From an uncultured Eubacteriales bacterium (GTDB lineage: Bacteria; Bacillota_A; Clostridia; Oscillospirales; Acutalibacteraceae), in NCBI GenBank assembly GCA_934454005.1, contig CAKSGI010000102.1, forward strand, positions 1 through 6,729: 6,729 bases of DNA, read 5' to 3'. Below, piece by piece: positions 1 through 6,693 of the stretch (its first letter is position 1; each line of letters starts with the position of its first letter). The notes under the pieces were generated by a model that ran no database searches, was not told where the DNA came from, and was given only the letters and a program-made list of their open reading frames with translations. Made by a program: the position numbers and the translations under genes.

Positions 1-73
1 AGATACTTCTTCATTCGTGCTATATTCCACATATTCTTAGTGGATTGTACCATATTTTTTCTTTCCACCAAAG

Positions 74-149
74 TATATTCTACCAATTTTATAAGACACC
101 TAAATTTTTTATTTATATTCTACCGCCCGCCCATTTTTATAAGACATCT
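74..149. repeat. Degenerate direct repeat, two copies
   Basis: Two related segments lie at 74-101 and 114-149. Read on the minus strand, each starts with AG(G/A)TGTCTTATAAAA and ends with GGTAGAATATA. The copies differ mainly by a GC-rich insertion (GCCCGCCC on the plus strand, 125-132) in the second. They are separated by 12 AT-rich bases. The function is unknown. It could be a protein-binding array for a neighbouring promoter or a remnant of a mobile-element end; no transposase or target duplication is visible. The rest of 1-195 shows no credible gene. Confidence 0.5.
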
Positions 150-195
150 GCTTATTATGGTATCTTTTTCCTTATTACTAAAATTTTATCTGATA

Positions 196-243
196 TAAAA
201 ACAGCACAGCACCTATCCTTTCATTCGGATAGATACTATGCTG
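196..243 (-). terminator. Rho-independent terminator of the operon / lacI-type gene
   Basis: In the minus-strand RNA the arms (plus positions 227-243 and 202-218) form an uninterrupted 17-bp stem with three G·U pairs and an 8-nt loop (219-226). The stem is followed directly by five U residues (plus 197-201). The three wobble pairs would be C·A mismatches in plus-strand RNA, so the hairpin is built to work in the minus direction. It starts 16 nt after the stop codon of the LacI-family gene, so it ends that transcript and probably the whole cluster. Confidence 0.92.
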
Positions 244-259
244 CTAACTTATCATTCCC

Positions 260-1303
260 TTATCTAGTATCCTTTCCAGCACAGCTACATGTGCTTGCTC
301 GAACAAATAGATCAGGAATATACTCTTTCATCTGTATTTCTACATTTTCGTTATCATCACTACATACCAATTCCATCATTCTTTTTGCAATTTCCTGCCC
401 AACTTCCATTGCATCAAACCCCACAGAAGTCAGTGGTACTTCCATAACATCTACAAATGGAACATTGTCAAATCCTACGACAGACAAATCTTCCGGTATT
501 CTTATTCCATATTTATGAGCCCCCTTATATACACCAAAGGCCATTTCATCATTAAATGCAAAAACCGCCTTCACCCCTTTTCCCATCAGATATGGAACTG
601 CTTCTTCTCCACTCTTCATTGTGTAGTCGCCTTTACAGACAAACTGTTCTTCCAGTTTCAAACCCTTTTCCTCCAAAGCCTGTCTATAACCTTCTAATCT
701 GTCTCGGGTCACCTTCAGGTATTCTGTACCAGATATGCAAGCCACTTTTTCATATCCTAAATCCAAAAGAAATCGGGTTGCTATATAGCCGCCTTGTTTA
801 TAGTTGCACCTTACGCCCGTTCCAAGCGTCTCCATGCTGATATTATCACAGCTCACAACAGGAATTCCGGCCCGCCTGATCATTTCTTTTACTTCTTCAT
901 CCACACACTCTCTATTTATCACATCAGACTTTGTAAAAATCAATCCTTCTATTCCACACGCTAATAAATTATGTACCGCTTCCTTCATATTCGTTTCTTC
1001 ATCCGTGACGGTAGATGTAACAAGAAAATATCCCTTCTCCTGTAAGGCTTGACGTATAACCATGTAGTTTGTTGCTATAAATGAATTTCTCAGATCATCA
1101 GTCAGAAAACCGATCATCCTCGTCTTTTGTGTTACCAGACTCGCTGCTGCACGATTCGGTATATAATTGAGTCGTTGTGCCACCTCACGTATTCTGGCTC
1201 TTGTTCCATCACTAATTCTATTTGGTTTATCAGATAACGCCATTGAAACTGAGGCTATTGAAACTCCGCATTCACGAGCCACGTCCTTAATTGTTGCTTT
1301 CAT
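260..1303 (-). CDS. LacI-family transcriptional regulator, probable local repressor
   Basis: A 347-residue protein of usual LacI-family length. Residues 1-24 (TIKDVARECGVS, then SIASVSMALS) form the helix-turn-helix. The hinge helix is YIPNRAAASL at 47-56, with the minor-groove leucine at 56; the commonly seen Arg before Ser-Leu is Ala54. From about residue 62 comes the sugar-binding, PBP-like effector domain, with NDEMAFG (251-257) and SVVGFDN (274-280, whose Asp279 matches the usual effector-contact position). The start was placed at 1303 because AGGAG lies 5 nt upstream and the family N-terminus begins there; an upstream in-frame extension to 1390 lacks homology. It lies 128 bp after the hydrolase gene with no terminator between, so it is likely cotranscribed and may also have its own promoter. 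By analogy it senses the imported sugar or a breakdown product and represses the cluster. The ligand is unknown. Confidence 0.95.
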   Translation of the reverse strand: MKATIKDVARECGVSIASVSMALSDKPNRISDGTRARIREVAQRLNYIPNRAAASLVTQKTRMIGFLTDDLRNSFIATNYMVIRQALQEKGYFLVTSTVTDEETNMKEAVHNLLACGIEGLIFTKSDVINRECVDEEVKEMIRRAGIPVVSCDNISMETLGTGVRCNYKQGGYIATRFLLDLGYEKVACISGTEYLKVTRDRLEGYRQALEEKGLKLEEQFVCKGDYTMKSGEEAVPYLMGKGVKAVFAFNDEMAFGVYKGAHKYGIRIPEDLSVVGFDNVPFVDVMEVPLTSVGFDAMEVGQEIAKRMMELVCSDDNENVEIQMKEYIPDLFVRASTCSCAGKDTR

Positions 1304-1352
1304 ATTGTCTCCTACCTGATTATTACAGCTGATTATAAACTTAAAATTTTTT

Positions 1353-1368
1353 ATTATAAACAGTTTAT
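1353..1368 (-). promoter_or_regulatory. Operator-like palindrome over a possible -10 of the regulator gene
   Basis: Positions 1356-1368 form a perfect inverted repeat with 6-bp arms around one central base (ATAAAC-A-GTTTAT). Its left arm overlaps a TATAAT hexamer on the minus strand (plus 1353-1358), about 50 bp before the regulator start. No good -35 hexamer stands 16-18 bp upstream, so the promoter itself is weakly supported; a second TATAAT (plus 1390-1395) also lacks a clear -35. The palindrome has no central CG and matches the two operators before the ATPase gene only in part. Autoregulation is therefore a guess. Confidence 0.35.
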
Positions 1369-1431
1369 CACGAACTAATATTTTCAACAATTATATGCGA
1401 TAATTTTACATTGACTTATACCATGGTCCTG

Positions 1432-2784
1432 TCATCCCTCTGTGTCAAAAATATAAGTGTTCATGCTGTGCGCACGTACTTTCGCTTCTGCAACCATAGA
1501 TTCATACTTCAATACACACTCTTTATCATTATCCGTTCTATTCAGCACCTGCACAATAATATGTCCATCCGGATTTAAAAAAGAGGTATGTTCCAAATCT
1601 GTTGTATAACAGCTTGTTCCTAATCGTACTGCTCCCGGCATGATATATTTACTAAAATGTCCTAAATAATAATAGGAATTACGGAATTCAAGCGCCTGTT
1701 CTTTTGTATCAACAATAATTGGCGCATTACAGTAATTACCGATATGTGTCGGTCCTCCGTTTGCGTCCAGAAAAAGATTCCAATCGATAAATCCATTCAT
1801 ATAATTGTTTAGATTTCCAATCATTTCATGTGCATAATGTTCTCCATGCTCCCATGGTGGATTGTCTACATATCCCGGTTCACATCCTTCTGTAAAAAGC
1901 AGCTGCAGTTGAGGAAATTGTTCATGTACCATTCTCAGAGCATCAAAATGATCTCCCGCATACCAGTGGAATGCTACACCTTTTACTATTTCACCTGCCT
2001 GATGATTATTCATAAACTGTCTTGTCCGTTCCAATATTCTTTCTTTATTTTGATCCCAGAAATAGATTGCAACATCCTCAATCTGCATCTTCACCAGCTC
2101 CGGATATAAATACTGTTCCACAAAAATACTTTCCTCCTGTGCCGTCATAACACATGATTCCCATTTTTGTGCGTCCAAAGCTTCATTCTGAATTGTTATT
2201 CCATATATTGGAATTCCTTTATTGCGATATACTTTGATATAGGATGCAATGATATATGCCCAATCCCGATAACACTCCGGTTTAAGCTTTCCACCACCAT
2301 TCATCATTCCATTCGTTTTCATAAATCCAGGGGGACTCCAGGGGGAGCTTATGAGTTTAAAATTGCCACCGGCAATTTGTGCGGCTTCGCTTATTATTGG
2401 AATGAGATATTTTTCATCCCTTTTGAAATTCAGTTTGGAAGTTAATGATTCATTCTCATTAATGTAAGCATAATTACTGAGACAAAAATCACAGCTCTGG
2501 ATATGACTTCTGCATAATGTATACCCAATACCCTCATTACCAAAATATGCATCTAACAACTGTCTACGTTTTTCTTTATTTAATTTGTCCCAGATAACGC
2601 CCGTTGCCTCTGTAATTGCACCACCAAAACCCAAAATCGTCTGATACCGGCACTCCGGGTAAATCACTAACAAGTTGTTTTCCAAATCATTTATATCATT
2701 CTGAAAAAAAAGCATCTCTTGTCTGGCCAGTCTCAGATTTGTATTTTTTGCTGTTGTAATTACTTCTATTGCATCTTTTTTCAT
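1432..2784 (-). CDS. Glycoside hydrolase family 30 enzyme, cytoplasmic (glucosylceramidase-like)
   Basis: A 450-residue retaining glycosidase of GH30 (clan A TIM barrel plus side β-domain). Family hallmarks in order: GFGGAITEATG (52-62), HIQSCDF (94-100), SSPWSPPGFMKTNG (146-159), IQNEA with the predicted acid/base Glu201, LLFTEGCE with the predicted nucleophile Glu299, WNLFLDANGGP (335-345), and the C-terminal β-domain from about GAVRLGTS (384-391). Both catalytic glutamates are present. There is no signal peptide or anchor, so it should act in the cytoplasm on imported substrate. The start at 2784 has AGGGAG five bases upstream; an ATG eight codons earlier (2808) lies inside a hairpin stem and has no comparable ribosome site. 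GH30 members cleave β-glucosides, β-1,6-glucans, β-xylosides or β-fucosides; the motifs look closest to glucosylceramidase/β-1,6-glucanase-type subfamilies. Databases may label it glucosylceramidase, but a small β-glycoside is the likelier substrate here. Confidence 0.93.
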   Translation of the reverse strand: MKKDAIEVITTAKNTNLRLARQEMLFFQNDINDLENNLLVIYPECRYQTILGFGGAITEATGVIWDKLNKEKRRQLLDAYFGNEGIGYTLCRSHIQSCDFCLSNYAYINENESLTSKLNFKRDEKYLIPIISEAAQIAGGNFKLISSPWSPPGFMKTNGMMNGGGKLKPECYRDWAYIIASYIKVYRNKGIPIYGITIQNEALDAQKWESCVMTAQEESIFVEQYLYPELVKMQIEDVAIYFWDQNKERILERTRQFMNNHQAGEIVKGVAFHWYAGDHFDALRMVHEQFPQLQLLFTEGCEPGYVDNPPWEHGEHYAHEMIGNLNNYMNGFIDWNLFLDANGGPTHIGNYCNAPIIVDTKEQALEFRNSYYYLGHFSKYIMPGAVRLGTSCYTTDLEHTSFLNPDGHIIVQVLNRTDNDKECVLKYESMVAEAKVRAHSMNTYIFDTEG

Positions 2785-2794
2785 AGCTTCTCCC

Positions 2795-2838
2795 TGAAAA
2801 TCGGTCATATTTTATACGGCAAAATATGACCGATTTCA
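2795..2838 (-). other. Perfect 16-bp intergenic hairpin before the GH30 gene
   Basis: AAATCGGTCATATTTT (2798-2813) and its exact reverse complement (2821-2836) flank a 7-nt loop (2814-2820). With A2797 bulged, two more pairs form (2795-2796 with 2837-2838). The hairpin begins about 10 nt after the stop of the binding-protein gene and ends at the Shine-Dalgarno (AGGGAG, 2795-2790) of the hydrolase gene. The stem is AT-rich and no free U-run follows it, so it is not a classic terminator. It may stabilise the 3' end of the binding-protein mRNA, tune hydrolase translation, or attenuate read-through. Confidence 0.8.
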
Positions 2839-2846
2839 TTATAAAT

Positions 2847-3815
2847 TTATTTATATTCGGCTACATTATCTATTGTAATTGCCTGAAAAGGAACATATAT
2901 GTCCTCAATCTGAGCCGGATCTACACCATCTCTGATCTGTTTTAATACCTCTGCTCCTGCAATTGCCTGCCCTCTTGCGTCCTGAAGAACTGACATTGTC
3001 ATTTCGCCCTTTTCAATCAAATCCAATGCGTCATCACTGCCATCTAATCCTACGGTAATAACCCCATCTAACCGGCCTGCTGATTTTAATGCCTCAATAG
3101 CCCCTATAACTGAATCATCATTCTGACCAACAATACACTGAATTTCATCATAGGACTGCATCCAGTCTTCCGTAATTCTCATGCCCTCATCTTTTTTGTT
3201 TTGAGAATTCATTTCTGATACAATTTCAACATCCGTTCTTTCTTTCAATCCATCCAATAACCCTGCTTTTCTGTCAACATACTGCTGATCGCTTGGTCGA
3301 TCCGTTAAATATAATATCCTGGCATTCTCCGGAAGGATTTCAGCCAGATACTGTCCCTGCATCAGACCCGCGTCATAATTCTGTGAACCAATATAGATAT
3401 ATTTATCATATCCACCTTCGTCCCTGACACTTGACAAAAAAGAGATATACGGTATATCAGCCGCTTTGGCGGCTTCTACTGCCGGAATAGATCCATCTAG
3501 ATCCATGCTGATTGCACCTACAACATTCGCATTCTGAACAATAAAATCATCAATATTGCTATTCTGTACGGCAACATCTCCTCCAGCATCAGTTACAAGA
3601 ACTTTAATTCCTATTTTCTCAGCTTCTTCAACTAAATAGGAACGGAATTTAGCACAATATGGATAGATATCATTATTATTTGAAAAACCAAAAATAAATT
3701 GATCCGAATTGCTCTTTTCTACCTGTGAAGCATCATTTGCCTTACCACATCCCATGACTGTAAAAATTACCATAAATAATATCATAATACCTACATACTT
3801 CTTATACTTATTCAT
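2847..3815 (-). CDS. Sugar ABC transporter solute-binding lipoprotein (RbsB-like)
   Basis: A 322-residue extracytoplasmic sugar-binding protein of the ribose/galactose type (Peripla_BP_4). Residues 4-19 are a basic then hydrophobic signal sequence ending in the lipobox VMGC, so Cys23 should be lipidated and the protein tethered to the outer face of the membrane. The mature part has two Rossmann-like lobes: FGFSNNNDIYPY (42-53) near the first strand, DGSIPAVEAAKAADIPYI (107-124), QNDDSVIGAIEALKSAGR (231-248) and VGLDGSDDALDLIEKGEM (255-272) are family-typical segments. A strong Shine-Dalgarno (GGAGAGG) stands about 5 nt before the ATG at 3815, and the gene follows the permease gene by 40 bp. 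It captures the substrate and delivers it to the permease. CUT2 binding proteins usually bind monosaccharides, but the adjacent cytoplasmic glycosidase suggests a disaccharide or small glycoside. The ligand cannot be read from the sequence. Confidence 0.94.
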   Translation of the reverse strand: MNKYKKYVGIMILFMVIFTVMGCGKANDASQVEKSNSDQFIFGFSNNNDIYPYCAKFRSYLVEEAEKIGIKVLVTDAGGDVAVQNSNIDDFIVQNANVVGAISMDLDGSIPAVEAAKAADIPYISFLSSVRDEGGYDKYIYIGSQNYDAGLMQGQYLAEILPENARILYLTDRPSDQQYVDRKAGLLDGLKERTDVEIVSEMNSQNKKDEGMRITEDWMQSYDEIQCIVGQNDDSVIGAIEALKSAGRLDGVITVGLDGSDDALDLIEKGEMTMSVLQDARGQAIAGAEVLKQIRDGVDPAQIEDIYVPFQAITIDNVAEYK

Positions 3816-3855
3816 TTTATCCTCTCCTCTATCGTTTTCCAGTATTTTTATGTGC

Positions 3856-4830
3856 TTATGATTTAACCTTCTTTCCCCCCTTCGTTTTTGTATCCAGAAT
3901 CACCGCACCAGCAATCAAGACACCTTTTACTATTAACTGATATTGTGTAGAAACGTTTAATAAATTTAGAATATTATTAATCAGACCGACAATAACTGAA
4001 CCGATCAGCGCACAAAGTGCACTTCCTACACCTCCCGTAAAGCTTGTACCCCCAACGATTGTTCCCGTAATTGCATCAAATTCATATCCGGTTCCAACGG
4101 AAGGCTGTGCCGACATAAGTCTGGCCATTAAAACCACACCTGCAAGTCCTACAAGCGTACCGCTAACGGTAAAAATAATTCTTTTCTGCCTGTTCACATT
4201 TACGCCAGAGGCAACTGTAGCACGCTCATTTCCACCAATAGAATAAATATACATACCAAGTTTTGTATATTTCATCAGTACAAAGATTACTACTACTGTC
4301 ACCAGCATAATGATTACCGGCATCGGAATTCCAGCAATGGTTCCCTGTCCTAAAAACCTCGCTTTTTCAACACCATTTATTGCCGTACCGCCTGTATATA
4401 CTTGTGTTATACCCTGTGCAATATTGGTCATTGCCAGTGTTGCAATAAAGGGCTGCAGTTTAAATTTCGTAATCATAAACCCATTGATCCAGCCTGCTAA
4501 TGCACCCGTTCCAACACCTGCAACAATTGCCCAAAACATTGAACCAGTGGATACCAGAACCCCTGCAGCAAAACAGCTTGACATCGTACATACCAATCCT
4601 GCCGACAAATCAATCATTCCACTGACAATCAACATGGTTTCCGCGCAGGCAATAATTGTAACTACAGATATCTGTTTCAATATATTAACCAGATTCTGTG
4701 GTTTCAGAAAGTTTTGGTTAATCGCAGCAGAAATGATGCACATCATAACTAATATTAAAAATATTCCATATTTCCGATATATCTCATTAAAATTCCATTG
4801 CCTGTTTTCACTTTTGCTCTTTCTATTCAT
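3856..4830 (-). CDS. Sugar ABC transporter permease (RbsC-like, CUT2)
   Basis: A 324-residue integral membrane protein of the ribose-type permease family, close to the usual length. A short polar N-terminus (1-20) is followed by multiple hydrophobic segments, starting at about 22-38 and 54-70. Family-typical motifs are VSGMIDLSAG (69-78), INGFMITKFKLQPFIATLAM (115-134), the cytoplasmic loop GGNERATVASGVNVNRQKRI (199-218) that should contact the ATPase, and TGTIVGGTSFTGGVGS (255-270). The ATG at 4830 was chosen because GGGAGG lies 8 nt upstream; an alternative TTG at 4848 would place the start before that site. The gene overlaps the end of the ATPase gene by 8 bp (ATGAATAG), which suggests translational coupling. 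A single permease gene is present, as expected for a homodimeric CUT2 channel. Confidence 0.95.
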   Translation of the reverse strand: MNRKSKSENRQWNFNEIYRKYGIFLILVMMCIISAAINQNFLKPQNLVNILKQISVVTIIACAETMLIVSGMIDLSAGLVCTMSSCFAAGVLVSTGSMFWAIVAGVGTGALAGWINGFMITKFKLQPFIATLAMTNIAQGITQVYTGGTAINGVEKARFLGQGTIAGIPMPVIIMLVTVVVIFVLMKYTKLGMYIYSIGGNERATVASGVNVNRQKRIIFTVSGTLVGLAGVVLMARLMSAQPSVGTGYEFDAITGTIVGGTSFTGGVGSALCALIGSVIVGLINNILNLLNVSTQYQLIVKGVLIAGAVILDTKTKGGKKVKS

Positions 4831-6322
4831 TGCCTTTTCCTCCCGCAATCATTTTCATAACATTATCCTGTGTTGCATCATCCCCTGAAACTTCTCCAAC
4901 AATTTTTCCATCGACCACTACCTCTACACGATGACTCATCGATAATACCTCCGGCATTTCAGATGATACTAACAAAATAGCCATTCCTTCCGCCGCCAGT
5001 TCTTTTATTAATCTATAAATTTCCTGTTTTGCACCTACATCAATCCCTCTGGTCGGTTCATCCATAATTAAAATTTTCACATTTCTAACAAGCCACTTGG
5101 AAAGAACAACTTTTTGCTGATTTCCTCCACTCAATGTTCCAACCAAAGTGTGGATATCCTGGGCTTTTACCCGCAGCCTTTCACATATTTGTCTGGTATC
5201 TTCCTGAAGCTTATTTTTCAGCACCCAACCATAAGGAGCATAGATTTCACCATTGGCAAGTCCTACATTGTCCGCAATGGATCGTATACCAACAAAACCA
5301 TATGTTGCTCTGTCTTCCATAATCATTGCAATTCCTGCTTTTATCGCGTCACCGGGACAACGAATGGATACTCTTTTATCTTCCAGCAGAATATCTCCAC
5401 TTGTATAACGTTCCATTCCAAAAATGGTTCTCATGATTTCACTTCTGCCAGCTCCCATCATTCCAGCGAACCCAAGTATTTCACCTTTATGCAATTCAAA
5501 TGATACATTTTCAAAAACACCTTTGGATGTAAGATTACGTACTTCCATAACAGTCTCATTCTGCGCAGATTCTATCAACGGATATATATCTGAAACCTTT
5601 CTTCCAACCATCATTGCAATAAGATCTTCTTCACTTACTTCTGTGATTTTCTTGGTATCAATATAATTTCCATCTCTTAAAACCGTAACCGTGTCACATA
5701 CTTTATATACTTCCTCCAATTTATGTGATATAAAGATAATAGATATTCCTTTCTTTTTTAGCAAACTAATCTGTTCAAACAAATGCTGTGTTTCAATATT
5801 AGTAAGCGCAGAAGTAGGTTCATCCATAATAATTACTTTACTGCTCTTTGAAATGGCTTTAATGATTTCAATCATTTGCTTTTGAGCCACACTAAGTTTT
5901 CCCATAAGCGTCTGTGGTTCACAATCAAGTTCAAACTCTTTTAACAATTCACAGGTAAGCTCATTTCTCTTCTTTCTATCAATAAAAAAAGGAATTCTGC
6001 CAGATGGTTCTCTTCCTATAAAAATATTTTCTGCAATGGTCAAATCATCAATCGGTTGCAGTTCCTGAGGAACAACCGATATTCCTGCCTCAATCGCCTC
6101 ACCTTCATTTGCAAAACGAACTTCATTACCATTCAAGAACATTTTTCCCTCATAATCAGAATATGTCCCGGATAAAATTTTTATTAAAGTTGATTTTCCT
6201 GCACCATTCTCTCCCATCAAAGCATGAACGCTTCCCTCTTCTAATGAAAATTGAACATTATTTAACGCTATAACACCCGGGAATTTCTTTGTAACACTCT
6301 CCAATTTCACTATTTCCTTCAT
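4823..6322 (-). CDS. Sugar ABC transporter ATPase, tandem domains (RbsA/MglA-like, CUT2)
   Basis: A 499-residue protein with two fused nucleotide-binding domains, the usual length and layout of RbsA/MglA/XylG. Domain 1 has Walker A GENGAGKST (37-45), Q-loop Gln86, signature LSVAQKQ (143-149), Walker B VIIMDEPT (163-170) and H-loop His200. Domain 2 has a degenerate Walker A, GMMGAGRSE (287-295), in which Arg293 replaces the catalytic lysine, then signature LSGGNQQK (397-404), Walker B ILIMDEPTRGID (417-428), and Ser-Ser-Glu (453-455) where an H-loop His would be. These substitutions are normal for CUT2 ATPases, so ATP hydrolysis should rest mainly on one site. The ATG at 6322 is preceded by a moderate Shine-Dalgarno (AAGGG, spacing 5). 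It is the first gene of the cluster and powers import through the permease encoded immediately downstream. Confidence 0.96.
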   Translation of the reverse strand: MKEIVKLESVTKKFPGVIALNNVQFSLEEGSVHALMGENGAGKSTLIKILSGTYSDYEGKMFLNGNEVRFANEGEAIEAGISVVPQELQPIDDLTIAENIFIGREPSGRIPFFIDRKKRNELTCELLKEFELDCEPQTLMGKLSVAQKQMIEIIKAISKSSKVIIMDEPTSALTNIETQHLFEQISLLKKKGISIIFISHKLEEVYKVCDTVTVLRDGNYIDTKKITEVSEEDLIAMMVGRKVSDIYPLIESAQNETVMEVRNLTSKGVFENVSFELHKGEILGFAGMMGAGRSEIMRTIFGMERYTSGDILLEDKRVSIRCPGDAIKAGIAMIMEDRATYGFVGIRSIADNVGLANGEIYAPYGWVLKNKLQEDTRQICERLRVKAQDIHTLVGTLSGGNQQKVVLSKWLVRNVKILIMDEPTRGIDVGAKQEIYRLIKELAAEGMAILLVSSEMPEVLSMSHRVEVVVDGKIVGEVSGDDATQDNVMKMIAGGKGNE

Positions 6323-6338
6323 ATCCGCCCTTCTTTCG

Positions 6339-6353
6339 TGTTAAATCGTTTAA
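6339..6353. promoter_or_regulatory. Operator candidate O1, LacI-family type
   Basis: TGTTAAATCGTTTAA contains the inverted repeat TTAAA-TCG-TTTAA with a central CG, as favoured by LacI-family proteins. It lies between the predicted transcription start (about 6363) and the ATPase start codon, at roughly +10 to +25, where a bound repressor would block transcription. It shares 13 of 15 bases with the upstream site at 6494-6508. It does not fit a CcpA cre site well, because the outer TG and CA are missing in the right frame. Confidence 0.65.
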
Positions 6354-6369
6354 CCTGTTTGATAAATAT

Positions 6370-6399
6370 AGTATAACATCCGTGCATTTTATTTGTCAA
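6370..6399 (-). promoter_or_regulatory. Sigma-A promoter of the transporter-hydrolase operon
   Basis: On the minus strand a perfect -35 TTGACA (plus 6394-6399) and -10 TATACT (plus 6370-6375) are 18 bp apart. TGT directly before the -10 makes it an extended -10. Transcription should start near 6363, giving a leader of about 41 nt before the ATPase start. The strength of the match suggests a promoter that depends on repression rather than activation for control. Confidence 0.85.
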
Positions 6400-6419
6400 T
6401 TTAATATATAGCGTATTTC

Positions 6420-6436
6420 TAACAAATTCTTTGTTA
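6420..6436. promoter_or_regulatory. Inverted repeat upstream of the -35, possible regulator site
   Basis: TAACAAATTCTTTGTTA has perfect 7-bp arms around a 3-bp centre and ends about 20 bp upstream of the -35 hexamer (about -57 to -73). This is a position used by activators. It differs from the two CG-centred operator candidates, so it would belong to a different protein if real. AT-rich DNA yields such repeats by chance, so support is limited. Confidence 0.3.
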
Positions 6437-6493
6437 TATTTTTGTTGGAAATACACAAAGTTATAATTCATTTTTACTTCTTAATTTTCTTTT

Positions 6494-6508
6494 TGTTAAA
6501 ACGTTTTA
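6494..6508. promoter_or_regulatory. Operator candidate O2, LacI-family type, upstream
   Basis: TGTTAAAACGTTTTA contains a perfect 12-bp palindrome (TAAAACGTTTTA, 6497-6508) centred on CG and matches O1 at 13 of 15 positions in the same orientation. Its centre lies about 155 bp from that of O1 and about 138 bp upstream of the predicted transcription start. The pair could allow repression by DNA looping if the regulator is tetrameric, or O2 could serve a promoter not recognised here. Confidence 0.55.
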
Positions 6509-6659
6509 TCTTGTAATTATCTATTGAGACTAGAATTAATGATTAAATATCAAAGCACCTTAATTTTCCAATATCGTAATCCGCGCTTATTCACAAGCAA
6601 ATCAGCATATCCCATTCAAAAAGATCCACCAGTTTTTTCTCATATGCATGGCAACAAAT

Positions 6660-6693
6660 AAGAAACGGCATAGCCAAAACTATACCGTTTCTT
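6660..6693 (-). terminator. Hairpin terminator of an upstream gene beyond the right edge
   Basis: The minus-strand RNA forms a 14-bp stem (plus 6680-6693 with 6660-6673) with one G·U pair and a 6-nt loop. In plus-strand RNA that pair becomes a C·A mismatch, which favours the minus direction. A moderately U-rich stretch (ATTTGTT) follows on the minus strand, and a U/C-rich tail (CTTTTCTCTT) on the plus strand, so bidirectional use is possible. It probably separates this cluster from a minus-strand gene whose end lies at or beyond 6729. Stop codons occur on the minus strand at 6725-6723 and 6721-6719, but I cannot tell whether either ends a real gene. Confidence 0.65.

Noticed and set aside
45..518. 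Plus-strand 157-codon open frame
   Set aside because: It runs through the operon terminator and antisense into the regulator gene, its translation is rich in Phe, Ser, Ile and Tyr with no recognisable domain, and no convincing ribosome site precedes it.
1304..1390. 29-residue N-terminal extension of the LacI-family protein
   Set aside because: It precedes the canonical family start, lies in the likely promoter/operator region, and the ATG at 1303 has an AGGAG site at ideal spacing.
2785..2808. Earlier ATG for the GH30 gene
   Set aside because: It falls within a perfect hairpin stem and lacks a ribosome site, whereas the ATG at 2784 has AGGGAG five bases upstream.
4831..4848. TTG start for the permease
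   Set aside because: The GGGAGG ribosome site lies downstream of this TTG and correctly spaced before the ATG at 4830.
4310..4888. Plus-strand 192-codon open frame antisense to the permease gene
   Set aside because: Its hydrophobic, Ile/Pro-rich translation is the expected mirror of membrane-segment codons on the opposite strand, and the minus-strand gene has clear family motifs.
5425..5470. Loss of the Walker A lysine in the second ATPase domain, suspected defect
   Set aside because: Degenerate second nucleotide sites are normal in RbsA/MglA-type ATPases, and the signature and Walker B motifs of that domain are intact.
5114..5503. Plus-strand 129-codon open frame antisense to the ATPase gene
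   Set aside because: It lies wholly inside a gene with intact Walker and signature motifs, and its translation has no recognisable domain.
6339..6353. CcpA cre site interpretation of O1
   Set aside because: Aligned on the central CG, the expected outer TG and CA positions do not match on either strand; a local LacI-family operator fits better.
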